Below, piece after piece: positions 54,443 to 62,057 of a DNA stretch of 64,000 nucleotides (the first letter of the stretch is position 1; the number at the start of each line of letters is the position of its first letter). This stretch comes from Paraglaciecola chathamensis S18K6 (GTDB taxonomy: Bacteria > Pseudomonadota > Gammaproteobacteria > Enterobacterales > Alteromonadaceae). The stretch covers positions 124,001 through 188,000 of the forward strand of contig BAEM01000053.1 of assembly GCA_000314955.1 (NCBI GenBank). The letters run 5' to 3'. The notes below the pieces were generated by a model, which had not been told where the DNA came from, did no database searches, and saw only the letters and a program-made list of their open reading frames with translations. The position numbers and the translations under genes are program-made.

Positions 54443-56611
54443 TTACAATGGTTCTATGGTCACAGGAACACCATTTAACACCGCATTGCCCGATAACTCA
54501 TCTAGACACATTTCATCGGTTAAGTCATTTACGCTTACACCACTGTGCTGCTCTGCTAACGCCCAATTGCTGCCCGCTTTATTATGGCCCCAACCGTGTG
54601 GAATAGAGATCACCCCAGGCATGATTTTTTCGGTTAATTCAGCCACAATGTCGACTTGCCCTACCCTTGAGGTAACGCGGATAAACTGCCCATCTTGAAT
54701 ATTGAATCGCTGGGCATCATCAGGATGAATTTGTGCACTGCAGCGAGGGTTTTGCCCTTTTTCGTTACTGTTTAAGCCCTTCATCATTCTTGGGCTGTTA
54801 TGCAACCAAGAGTTATTCGATTTCAAATGACGTCGACCAATCAAATCCAAGGTATTTGCACTACGCGCATCAAGGGGCGAAGTGTCTGAAAAGAAGTGCT
54901 GCTCTACTCGCGGTAGATCCCCCATAAAGTAATCAAACGCCATATGAATTTTCTTATCTGGGTGATAAATCGCTTCAGGTAGCTCAGATTGCAACGGCCC
55001 TAAATCTATCCCATGAGGGTGCTCAAGTAAGGTTTGAATGCTTAATTGATGTTCACCCTTGCTATAACGGCCGCTTTTTAGCATGTCGTCTACAATACCT
55101 GTGGGCTCTTTTTGCCACAATGTCGCGTAGTGTTCGGTCGCTTTACCATTAAGTTTATCCATGCGCTCAGCTAACCCGAGATAAATCTGCCAATCAGTTT
55201 TGCTGCCTGCTTCTTGGGTGAATAACGCAGGAGAGAATTTGGCACTGTTACGCACCGCGAAGTTATGAAATACCACATCGTAGTGATCCCGCTCTAACGC
55301 CGTTACCGGCGGCAGAATAATATCCGCATGGCGACTGGTTTCGGTCACATAAAAATCAACAGCGACCACAAAATCCAATTGGGTAAAGGCATTATCGAGT
55401 TGCTTACCATTGGTGGTGGTTAAAACAGGATTACCACCGCCAATCACCATGGCTTTTATTTGCCCCTCACCCGGGGTGGTAATTTCTTCAGATAGCGCCG
55501 CAACTGGGTATTCACCAGCAAATGCAGGTAGCTTTCGTACCCGTGATGCGTATTTACCCATGGTTCCGCGACCAGAGTGAGGCAAGGTATCAGCAGCAGG
55601 CTGGGTGAACATCATTCCACCGCGGCGGTTAAAGTTTCCGCTGAGCATGTTGAACAACATAATTAAATACTGCGTCAAGGTTCCGAATGCTTGCACGCTG
55701 GCGCCCATTCTGCCGTAACAAAAAGCCGAGTTTGCTTTGCAAAATTCACTGACCATACTCTCGATATTTTGAGCACTTATGCCCACGCGGTCGACAACGC
55801 GCTGTGCAGGGTATGCTTTTACAAACTGCTCTACCTCGAGCAAGTCCGGCGCATGCTCTATTAATTCCTCAACATTCACCAAGTCTTTGGCGAATAAAGT
55901 GTGCAACATAGCTAATAGCAACAATACGTCACTTCCGGGTTTTATAAAATGATGATCACAACTGATATCGGCGGTTTCAGACTTTTTAGGGTCTATCACC
56001 ACGACTTTGCCGCCACGCTTTTGGATCCCTTTTAGACGCCGTTTAATATGCGGCACCGTCATAATGCTGCCATTTGACGCAAGTGGATTGCCACCGATTA
56101 TCATAAAATAATCAGTGTGATCTATATCGCCAATGGGAATTTGAAGCTGATGGCCGAACATTTGTCGACTTACAATGTGATGAGGTAGCTGGTCAACTGA
56201 CGTCGCTGAATAGCGATTGTGGGTATTCAAGGCGCGATAAAAGTACGGGCCAAATAATATACTCCCCATGTTATGCGCATTGGGGTTTCCTAAGTAAACA
56301 CCCACCGCATCCTTTCCATGTTCAGTTTGGATATTATGTAAATTGTTCGCCACGGTATCGAGTGCTTCGTCCCAACTAATGGGCTCGAAACCATTTTCGG
56401 TTCTACGCACAGGCTGGCGTAAACGCTGAGGATCGTCATACAAATCCTTCAAGGCAGCTGCTTTTGGGCACACATGGCCTTCACTAAACGGGTTTTTCTT
56501 GTCGCCAGCAATTGACAAGATATCTCGGCCTTGGGTTGTTACTTCAATGCCGCACATGGCTTCACATAATGTACAGGTTGAAAAGTGTTTTTGCGGCTGC
56601 GTTTGCATCAC
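54443..56611 (-). CDS. Molybdopterin-dependent oxidoreductase (DMSO-reductase/formate-dehydrogenase-like family)
   Basis: 722 residues. N-terminal 4Fe-4S motif CTLCEAMC ... GHVCP (Cys 13, 16, 20, 48), then the molybdopterin domain (DALDTVANNLHNIQTEHGKD, ...VGVYLGNPNAHNMGS) and the C-terminal dinucleotide-binding barrel (IHPDDAQRFNIQDGQFIRVTS, PHGWGHNKAGSNWA). No twin-arginine signal, so cytoplasmic. At the place where formate dehydrogenases have Cys or SeCys, the text reads YSATSVDQLPHH, without Cys, so the metal ligand may be Asp or Ser and formate is not assured. No partner subunits adjoin. Substrate unknown. Confidence 0.88.
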   Translation of the reverse strand: MMQTQPQKHFSTCTLCEAMCGIEVTTQGRDILSIAGDKKNPFSEGHVCPKAAALKDLYDDPQRLRQPVRRTENGFEPISWDEALDTVANNLHNIQTEHGKDAVGVYLGNPNAHNMGSILFGPYFYRALNTHNRYSATSVDQLPHHIVSRQMFGHQLQIPIGDIDHTDYFMIIGGNPLASNGSIMTVPHIKRRLKGIQKRGGKVVVIDPKKSETADISCDHHFIKPGSDVLLLLAMLHTLFAKDLVNVEELIEHAPDLLEVEQFVKAYPAQRVVDRVGISAQNIESMVSEFCKANSAFCYGRMGASVQAFGTLTQYLIMLFNMLSGNFNRRGGMMFTQPAADTLPHSGRGTMGKYASRVRKLPAFAGEYPVAALSEEITTPGEGQIKAMVIGGGNPVLTTTNGKQLDNAFTQLDFVVAVDFYVTETSRHADIILPPVTALERDHYDVVFHNFAVRNSAKFSPALFTQEAGSKTDWQIYLGLAERMDKLNGKATEHYATLWQKEPTGIVDDMLKSGRYSKGEHQLSIQTLLEHPHGIDLGPLQSELPEAIYHPDKKIHMAFDYFMGDLPRVEQHFFSDTSPLDARSANTLDLIGRRHLKSNNSWLHNSPRMMKGLNSNEKGQNPRCSAQIHPDDAQRFNIQDGQFIRVTSRVGQVDIVAELTEKIMPGVISIPHGWGHNKAGSNWALAEQHSGVSVNDLTDEMCLDELSGNAVLNGVPVTIEPL

Positions 56612-56710
56612 AACGTATTCCTCTGACTTAAGTAAACAAGAAGTTATAGATTTAACATCTTATACACAAGCATCATCGAAATTTATCCAACTGCTTCAAC
56701 GGATTCCGCT

Positions 56711-57019
56711 CTACCTGAGCTCTGGCGCTAGTCCTTTGAGCATACTGAGAAGTAGTTTGTGTTTTTTCAGATCCACTGGTTTATGCACAACCTCTGTGCT
56801 CGCCGGATAGGTATCAAGGCAATTGTGGTTAACATAGTTATGCCGCGGCCGAATCGGCCTTGGGGTAAACCCCCCTGCGCAATTAGGACAAACATTTTCC
56901 AACAATTGCTCTACACACACTTGGCAAAATGTGCACTCAAACGTACATATCATGGCATCTTGTGCGTCTGGCGCTAACGCTTTATTGCAGTGTTCACAGC
57001 TAGGACGTAGGGCTAACAT
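56711..57019 (-). CDS. DUF1272 cysteine-rich zinc-ribbon-like protein
   Basis: 102 residues. MLALRPSCEHCNKALAPDAQ, MICTFECTFCQVCVEQLLEN and VCPNCAGGFTPRPIRP match DUF1272: four CxxC-type pairs that should bind two zinc ions. Family proteins are about 60-90 residues; the C-terminal 30 residues (from about 70) are an extension of no recognised type. Function unknown. Lies about 100 bp upstream of the oxidoreductase gene on the same strand; they could be co-transcribed. Confidence 0.88.
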   Translation of the reverse strand: MLALRPSCEHCNKALAPDAQDAMICTFECTFCQVCVEQLLENVCPNCAGGFTPRPIRPRHNYVNHNCLDTYPASTEVVHKPVDLKKHKLLLSMLKGLAPELR

Positions 57020-57177
57020 GCTGTTTATCTCATCCTTTTTGGTAAATGTAAGAAAGTGTTAAATTGATATATAGACACTCAGGCGCAATTAATTTACCCT
57101 TGATAAACAAGACGTTGAAAGGCTTAAAGTGCTGAATTAAATGTACGCGCCTATGACAAATGTCACAAGGAACTTAA

Positions 57178-58476
57178 TTGAATATTACTGATACCAGCGC
57201 CCAAGATACCCTGCTTGAAAAGCCCGCCGGCAAAAAACGACTTTGGAGTGTGCTTGTCGTTGCCTTAGTGTGCATTCTCATTGTCGGTACATTTTGGCGC
57301 ACGATAACAAATTGGTCATCAGCGGATACCAGTTTGTCCATGCAAAATGTCAGAGTGGCCACCGTTGTTGAGAAAGATTTTGTGCGTGACTTATCAGTGC
57401 AAGGTCGTGTCGTTGCGGCCATCAGCCCTCGCCTTTATAGCCCAGCCCAAGGCACAATCACTTTTGAGGTCGATGCTGGCGATAAAGTCACAAAAGACCA
57501 GCTATTAGCCACCATTGAAAGCCCCGAGCTGACCAACAAACTTAAACAAGAGGAATCTAGCTTACAGCGCAATAAACTGGAGTTAGACCGACAGCGTATA
57601 CAGGGCAAAAAACTTGCGTTAGAAAAGCAAAAAGCCGCTGATTTAGCGAAAGTAGCCATGGTCGCCGCCGAAAGGGAAAAACGCAGAGCCGACAACGCTT
57701 ATGCTACTCACGCCATCAGTCAAATTGATTTTGAAAAAGCCCAAGATGATTTAAAGAACGCGCAACTGGTACTCAAGCATGCGCTGCAAGATGCCAACTT
57801 AGATCAAGAAAGTCTCGATTTCGAGCTTAAAACCCAACAATTATTAGTTGAGCGACAAGCCTTACAGGTAGCAGAAACCAGACGCCAAGTGGCTCAACTA
57901 GAAGTGCGCTCACCCGTTAATGGTATGGTGGGTAACTTGGCGGTGCAGCAAAAAAATCAGGTCAGTAAAAATCAACCCATATTAAGTGTCGTGGACTTGT
58001 CTGAGTTTGAATTAGAAGTCGATATTCCCGAAAGTTACGCTGACGATCTCGCCATCGGCATGGATGCCCAAGTAAGCTTAAATAATCAATTATTTGCTGC
58101 TGTGCTGGTCACCATCTCCCCTGAAATTGAGAACAATCAAGTCGCTGGCCGTGTGCGTTTTGCCAAAGAGAATGAACGAGGTGAAGCACTACAACAACCA
58201 GCAGGCTTACGCCAAAACCAGCGCCTTAGTACCCGTATTTTGATGGAACACAAAGAAAATGCCCTAACCCTAACCCGAGGCCAATTTTTGCAAAGTGACA
58301 ATGGCCGATTTGCCTATGTGATTAATAATGACATGGCCTTACGCCAGCCTATTACCATAGGCGCACGCAGCCTAAGTGAAGTAGAAATTTTAGCCGGGTT
58401 AACAAAAGGCGATCAGGTGATCATTTCATCTACCGATGCATTGAAGGGAGCACAAACCGTCATGCTAGCCCGCTAG
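57178..58476 (+). CDS. Periplasmic adaptor (MFP/HlyD type) of ABC exporter
   Basis: 432 residues with a TTG start at 57178; ACAAGGA lies just upstream and no better start is seen. One N-terminal membrane anchor (LWSVLVVALVCILIVGTFW), then the lipoyl-like RLYSPAQGTITFEVDAGDKV, a long coiled-coil hairpin (residues about 110-235, rich in Lys/Glu/Gln), RSPVNGMVGNLAVQQKNQVS and a barrel domain. This is a MacA-like adaptor. It leads a four-gene operon with an ATPase and two permeases. Substrate unknown. Confidence 0.9.
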   Translation: MNITDTSAQDTLLEKPAGKKRLWSVLVVALVCILIVGTFWRTITNWSSADTSLSMQNVRVATVVEKDFVRDLSVQGRVVAAISPRLYSPAQGTITFEVDAGDKVTKDQLLATIESPELTNKLKQEESSLQRNKLELDRQRIQGKKLALEKQKAADLAKVAMVAAEREKRRADNAYATHAISQIDFEKAQDDLKNAQLVLKHALQDANLDQESLDFELKTQQLLVERQALQVAETRRQVAQLEVRSPVNGMVGNLAVQQKNQVSKNQPILSVVDLSEFELEVDIPESYADDLAIGMDAQVSLNNQLFAAVLVTISPEIENNQVAGRVRFAKENERGEALQQPAGLRQNQRLSTRILMEHKENALTLTRGQFLQSDNGRFAYVINNDMALRQPITIGARSLSEVEILAGLTKGDQVIISSTDALKGAQTVMLAR

Positions 58477-58540
58477 GTAGGCGCTGCGTACAAACACGTT
58501 CATAAAAGCACGTTGAATTAAAATAATAACAAGGTGAAGT

Positions 58541-59251
58541 ATGTTAACGATGAATAATATTGGTAAGGTCTTTACCACTGACGTGGTGCAAACCCACGCC
58601 TTAAGGGATTTTAGTTTACAGGTAAATGAAGGTGACTTTTTAGCCGTAACAGGTACTTCTGGTTCGGGTAAAACAACATTTTTAAATGTGGCGGGGTTAT
58701 TAGAAACCTTTGATAGCGGCCAGTACACGTTAGATGGCCAAGACATTCAAGGGCTAAATGATCGTGCCCGAAGCCAATTACGCAATGAAAAAATCGGCTT
58801 TATTTTTCAAAGCTTTAACCTTATTCCTGATCTAAATTTATTCGATAATGTAGATGTTCCCCTGCGCTATCGCGGATTTAACGCAAGCCAACGAAAAGAA
58901 CGTATCATCAACAGCTTAGAACGCGTTGGGCTTGGCAAGCGTTTGAAGCACCTCCCTTCTCAGCTATCAGGCGGGCAACAGCAGCGCGTCGCCATTGCCC
59001 GCGCATTAGCTGGCTCACCACGCTTTCTGCTGGCTGATGAGCCAACGGGAAACCTAGACAGCGATATGGCAAAGAGCGTGATGGCTTTGCTTCAAGAAAT
59101 CAATCAAAGCGGCACCACCATTATTATGGTCACCCACGATAAAACGCTGGCCGAACAAGCTCAGCGACAAATTATTGTGCGCGACGGCAAGGTATGTGAC
59201 TCAACGGGGCCTATCACCCGTCCGGAATCGGTTAGCGCAACGAATGTTTAA
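58541..59251 (+). CDS. ABC exporter ATP-binding protein (MacB/LolD-like)
   Basis: 236 residues. Walker [12 protein letters not shown]-loop [18 protein letters not shown], signature [15 protein letters not shown], Walker [15 protein letters not shown] and the switch His in MVTHDKT are all intact. The type is that of the MacB/LolD/FtsE group, which works with permeases of the FtsX-like fold encoded next. AAGGTG precedes the ATG. Its stop overlaps the start of the first permease by 8 nt. Cytoplasmic, membrane-associated. Confidence 0.95.
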   Translation: MLTMNNIGKVFTTDVVQTHALRDFSLQVNEGDFLAVTGTSGSGKTTFLNVAGLLETFDSGQYTLDGQDIQGLNDRARSQLRNEKIGFIFQSFNLIPDLNLFDNVDVPLRYRGFNASQRKERIINSLERVGLGKRLKHLPSQLSGGQQQRVAIARALAGSPRFLLADEPTGNLDSDMAKSVMALLQEINQSGTTIIMVTHDKTLAEQAQRQIIVRDGKVCDSTGPITRPESVSATNV

Positions 59252-60551
59252 GTACTATGTGCAACTTGCACTTAGCAGTATTATGCGCTCAAAAGTGCAT
59301 AGCCTACTGACAATGCTCACAATTGCCCTAGGGATAGGTGCTTGTACCATCACTTTAACCCTTGTTAGCAGCATGTCCGCAAACCCCATCAGCCATAAGA
59401 GTGAACAATTATTTCGCGTACAATTGGATAATTGGGACCCCAACCAAGCTGCTATTTCCCCAGATTTACCACCTGAATTTGTTACCTGGACCGACGCCAA
59501 CAATATAGTGAACGCCAAACAAGCGAAAAGGCAAAGCGCCAGTGCAATCACTTGGGGTATGGTGAATCCAACAGAACAAGGTCTAACGCCCTTTTTGGCA
59601 CTCATGCGCGTGACCAGTAAAGATTTTTTCCCTATGTTTGATGTGCCGTTTATCTATGGTGCAGGTTGGGATGAAAGCGCAGAGCAGAATAACGATTATG
59701 TGGTGGTGCTTAGCAAAGAAACAAATCAGCGGGTGTTTAATGGAGTTAACTCAGTGGGTAAAACGCTGACGATGCTCGGTGCAACATTTACTGTAGTTGG
59801 GGTGCTTGATGATTGGCATATGTCTCCTAAATTTTACGATATGTCTTATGGGGCATTTAGTGCGCCAGAAGATATTTATCTACCCCTTGGGTTAAAAGCC
59901 GTATTTGAATTACCCCATGGCGGCATTACCAGTTGCTGGAAGCCAATCGAAAGCCAGCGTTATGATGCGTTTTTACACTCAGAATGCATTAACTTTCAAC
60001 TCTGGGTAGAGCTTGAAGACGGTGAACAAAAGGCACAATTTAACCAGTACTTAACGAATTATGTCACTCAACAAAAAACGCTTGGTCGATTCCCGCGGCC
60101 ACTCAACAATCGCCTTTTAGACGTTACGCAATGGTTGGAATACAAACAAGTAGTGAAACAAGACATACAAGTGATGTTCTGGCTGTCGGTCATGTTTCTA
60201 TTGGTTTGCCTTATCAATGCAGCCAGTTTACTCAGCGCTAAATTACACACCAAGCACAGTGAAATAGGCTTGCGCCGAGCACTGGGGGCGAATTTCAGTC
60301 AAATTATTCTGCAGTATTCCGTTGAAATAGTGTTTATCGGTTTATGTGGCGGAATATTAGGCGTGTTACTTGCCATTTTTGGCTTACAAGGTGTTGCCTC
60401 ACTTTATGCCGGTTACGGGCAATTAATTGAATTAGATTTAACGGTAGTGACCAGTGTTATTGCGCTTGCGGTTGTGGGCACCATCATCGCAGGGTTAATA
60501 CCCGTCTACTCTGCCTGTAGGCCCGCGCCTGCTATGCAGATTAAACAATAA
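59244..60551 (+). CDS. ABC exporter permease 1 (MacB-like)
   Basis: 435 residues from the ATG at 59244, in the end of the ATPase gene; the longer open frame up to 59175 would give an unlikely polar N-terminus. One N-terminal membrane segment (VHSLLTMLTIALGIGACTIT), a large periplasmic MacB-type core domain (about residues 45-290), then three segments in the C-terminal FtsX-like domain with HSEIGLRRALGANFSQIILQ, the typical coupling motif E-I-G-x-R-R-A-x-G-A. Permease pair with the next gene, forming a heterodimer. Confidence 0.9.
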   Translation: MFKYYVQLALSSIMRSKVHSLLTMLTIALGIGACTITLTLVSSMSANPISHKSEQLFRVQLDNWDPNQAAISPDLPPEFVTWTDANNIVNAKQAKRQSASAITWGMVNPTEQGLTPFLALMRVTSKDFFPMFDVPFIYGAGWDESAEQNNDYVVVLSKETNQRVFNGVNSVGKTLTMLGATFTVVGVLDDWHMSPKFYDMSYGAFSAPEDIYLPLGLKAVFELPHGGITSCWKPIESQRYDAFLHSECINFQLWVELEDGEQKAQFNQYLTNYVTQQKTLGRFPRPLNNRLLDVTQWLEYKQVVKQDIQVMFWLSVMFLLVCLINAASLLSAKLHTKHSEIGLRRALGANFSQIILQYSVEIVFIGLCGGILGVLLAIFGLQGVASLYAGYGQLIELDLTVVTSVIALAVVGTIIAGLIPVYSACRPAPAMQIKQ

Positions 60552-60564
60552 ATAGGATGTGGTG

Positions 60565-61791
60565 ATGCAATTTTTTCTCAATCTTGGTCCTATTTTTCGG
60601 GCACTAATGCGCCAGCGTTTTAGCGCTATTTTGGTGGTTGTTCAAATCGCGATTACCATGGCAATCATTACCAATGGGCTGGCCATCACTTGGGAGCGAT
60701 TTTTACATATAGAGCGTCACACAGGAATTGACGAGCACAATAGCTTCTTTTTAACCAGTTCTGGGTTCACTCAAGGCTTTAACCCCCGCGCCACAATCGA
60801 AAATGACTTAAGCCTTATTCGCGCCACAAATGGCGTCATCGATGCAGTACAAACAAACTCTTTTCCTTTATCAGACAGCGGCAACTGGTATGAATTACAA
60901 ACCACAACCGATAAAGACGCTGCGCTTATTCCTGCCGCCAGTTATAAGTTTGACGAACACGGAATAAACACGTTTGGTTTAACCCTAGTAGCGGGTGAAA
61001 ACTTCAGTGCGCAAGATACCCTTTGGTTAGATGAAGCTGACAGCCAGTGGCCAAGCCATGTGTTGATATCACAAGCGACCGCCTCGGCACTGTTTGGTGA
61101 AGCGCAATGGCAAACCGCTGTGGGTAAAACGCTCTTTGTTAATCAAAGCACGCCGCTTATTATTAAGGGGATCGTTAAGCGACTGCATGCCCCTTGGGTT
61201 GATTGGCCCCATGTTGAGAAAACGATTATCTCACCTGCCCGGGTGACCCATAATTCAGCACGGTATGTCATTCGTACTCAGCCTGGCAGGCTCAATGACC
61301 TTATGCAAAGCTTGAGCGCTTCACTTGCAAAAGAAAACACTCAACGTGTTATTCGCAAAGTAAAAAGCATTCAACAAGCCAAGGATGAAATTTACGCGGC
61401 TGATATAGCAACAGTGAGTATTCTGTTGGTGGTGATTGTGGTGTTAGCGTTCGTAACAGCTATGGGTGTGGCTGGCCTGGCAAGTTTTAATATTGATAAG
61501 CGTCGTCAGCAAATTGGTATACGTAGAGCGCTGGGTGCCAGTAAAGGGCAAATATTACAGTACTTCATGCTTGAAAACGCCTTACTGTGCGCTATTGGGG
61601 CGGTGCTGGGGGTGCTGCTAACCTTTATGCTAAATATATTTCTGGTCGACAGATATTCCTTAACACCACTGCCCTTGCTCTACGTGCCGATAGGTGTGCT
61701 TATTCTATTTTTCATAAGCCAACTAGCGGTTATTAAACCTGCAGTAAGGGCGATGAGTGTGTCTCCTGCTATGGCGACCAGAAGTCTTTAA
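60565..61791 (+). CDS. ABC exporter permease 2 (MacB-like)
   Basis: 408 residues from the ATG at 60565, 7 nt after AGGAT; an in-frame GTG at 60559 is possible. Same architecture as the partner: N-terminal segment AILVVVQIAITMAIITNGL, periplasmic core with QATASALFGEAQWQTAVGKTL, then FtsX-like domain with RQQIGIRRALGASKGQILQY (coupling motif). The two permeases differ enough to be specialised halves of one transporter. Last gene of the operon. Confidence 0.9.
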   Translation: MQFFLNLGPIFRALMRQRFSAILVVVQIAITMAIITNGLAITWERFLHIERHTGIDEHNSFFLTSSGFTQGFNPRATIENDLSLIRATNGVIDAVQTNSFPLSDSGNWYELQTTTDKDAALIPAASYKFDEHGINTFGLTLVAGENFSAQDTLWLDEADSQWPSHVLISQATASALFGEAQWQTAVGKTLFVNQSTPLIIKGIVKRLHAPWVDWPHVEKTIISPARVTHNSARYVIRTQPGRLNDLMQSLSASLAKENTQRVIRKVKSIQQAKDEIYAADIATVSILLVVIVVLAFVTAMGVAGLASFNIDKRRQQIGIRRALGASKGQILQYFMLENALLCAIGAVLGVLLTFMLNIFLVDRYSLTPLPLLYVPIGVLILFFISQLAVIKPAVRAMSVSPAMATRSL

Positions 61792-61866
61792 CCGTTGAAG
61801 ATAAGTCTTTAACGGTTGAACAGATTAAATCCCTATACCTCTGGGCAAAACGCACACGGCCTCTTG

Positions 61867-61929
61867 AGTTCAATGTTGGAACAGTTCAGTTCAATGTTGG
61901 CACAGGTCAGTTCAATGTTAGTACAGCTC
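61867..61929. repeat. 21-bp tandem repeat, three units
   Basis: AGTTCAATGTTGG(C/A)ACAG-type units at 61867, 61888 and 61909, 75 bp after the last ABC permease gene. The length is a multiple of three, and in one frame encodes a heptad SSMLEQF-SSMLAQV-SSMLVQL, but no convincing gene surrounds it. Confidence 0.9.
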
Positions 61930-61967
61930 GAAAATAGCGAAGCATTTTGTAAACCACCTTCTAGAAC

Positions 61968-61999
61968 GCAAAAAGCGCAGTGTTTCCACTGCGCTTTGC
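61968..61999. terminator. Bidirectional rho-independent terminator
   Basis: GCAAAAAGCGCAGTG-TTTC-CACTGCGCTTTGC: about 11-15 paired bases with a 4-base loop. It lies in the convergent gap between the ABC operon and the agarase gene; on the minus strand it ends in TTTTTGC. Confidence 0.8.
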
Positions 62000-62057
62000 T
62001 TTGCCTGTATAGGCGCTTTGCTCTTATAAAACGCGCTAAATAATGTGTTAAGCGCTT

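Noticed and set aside
61816-62043. 75-residue ORF containing three heptads SSMLxQx
   Set aside because: It starts with TTG without a ribosome binding site and runs through a transcription terminator; the heptads are a by-product of the 21-bp repeat.
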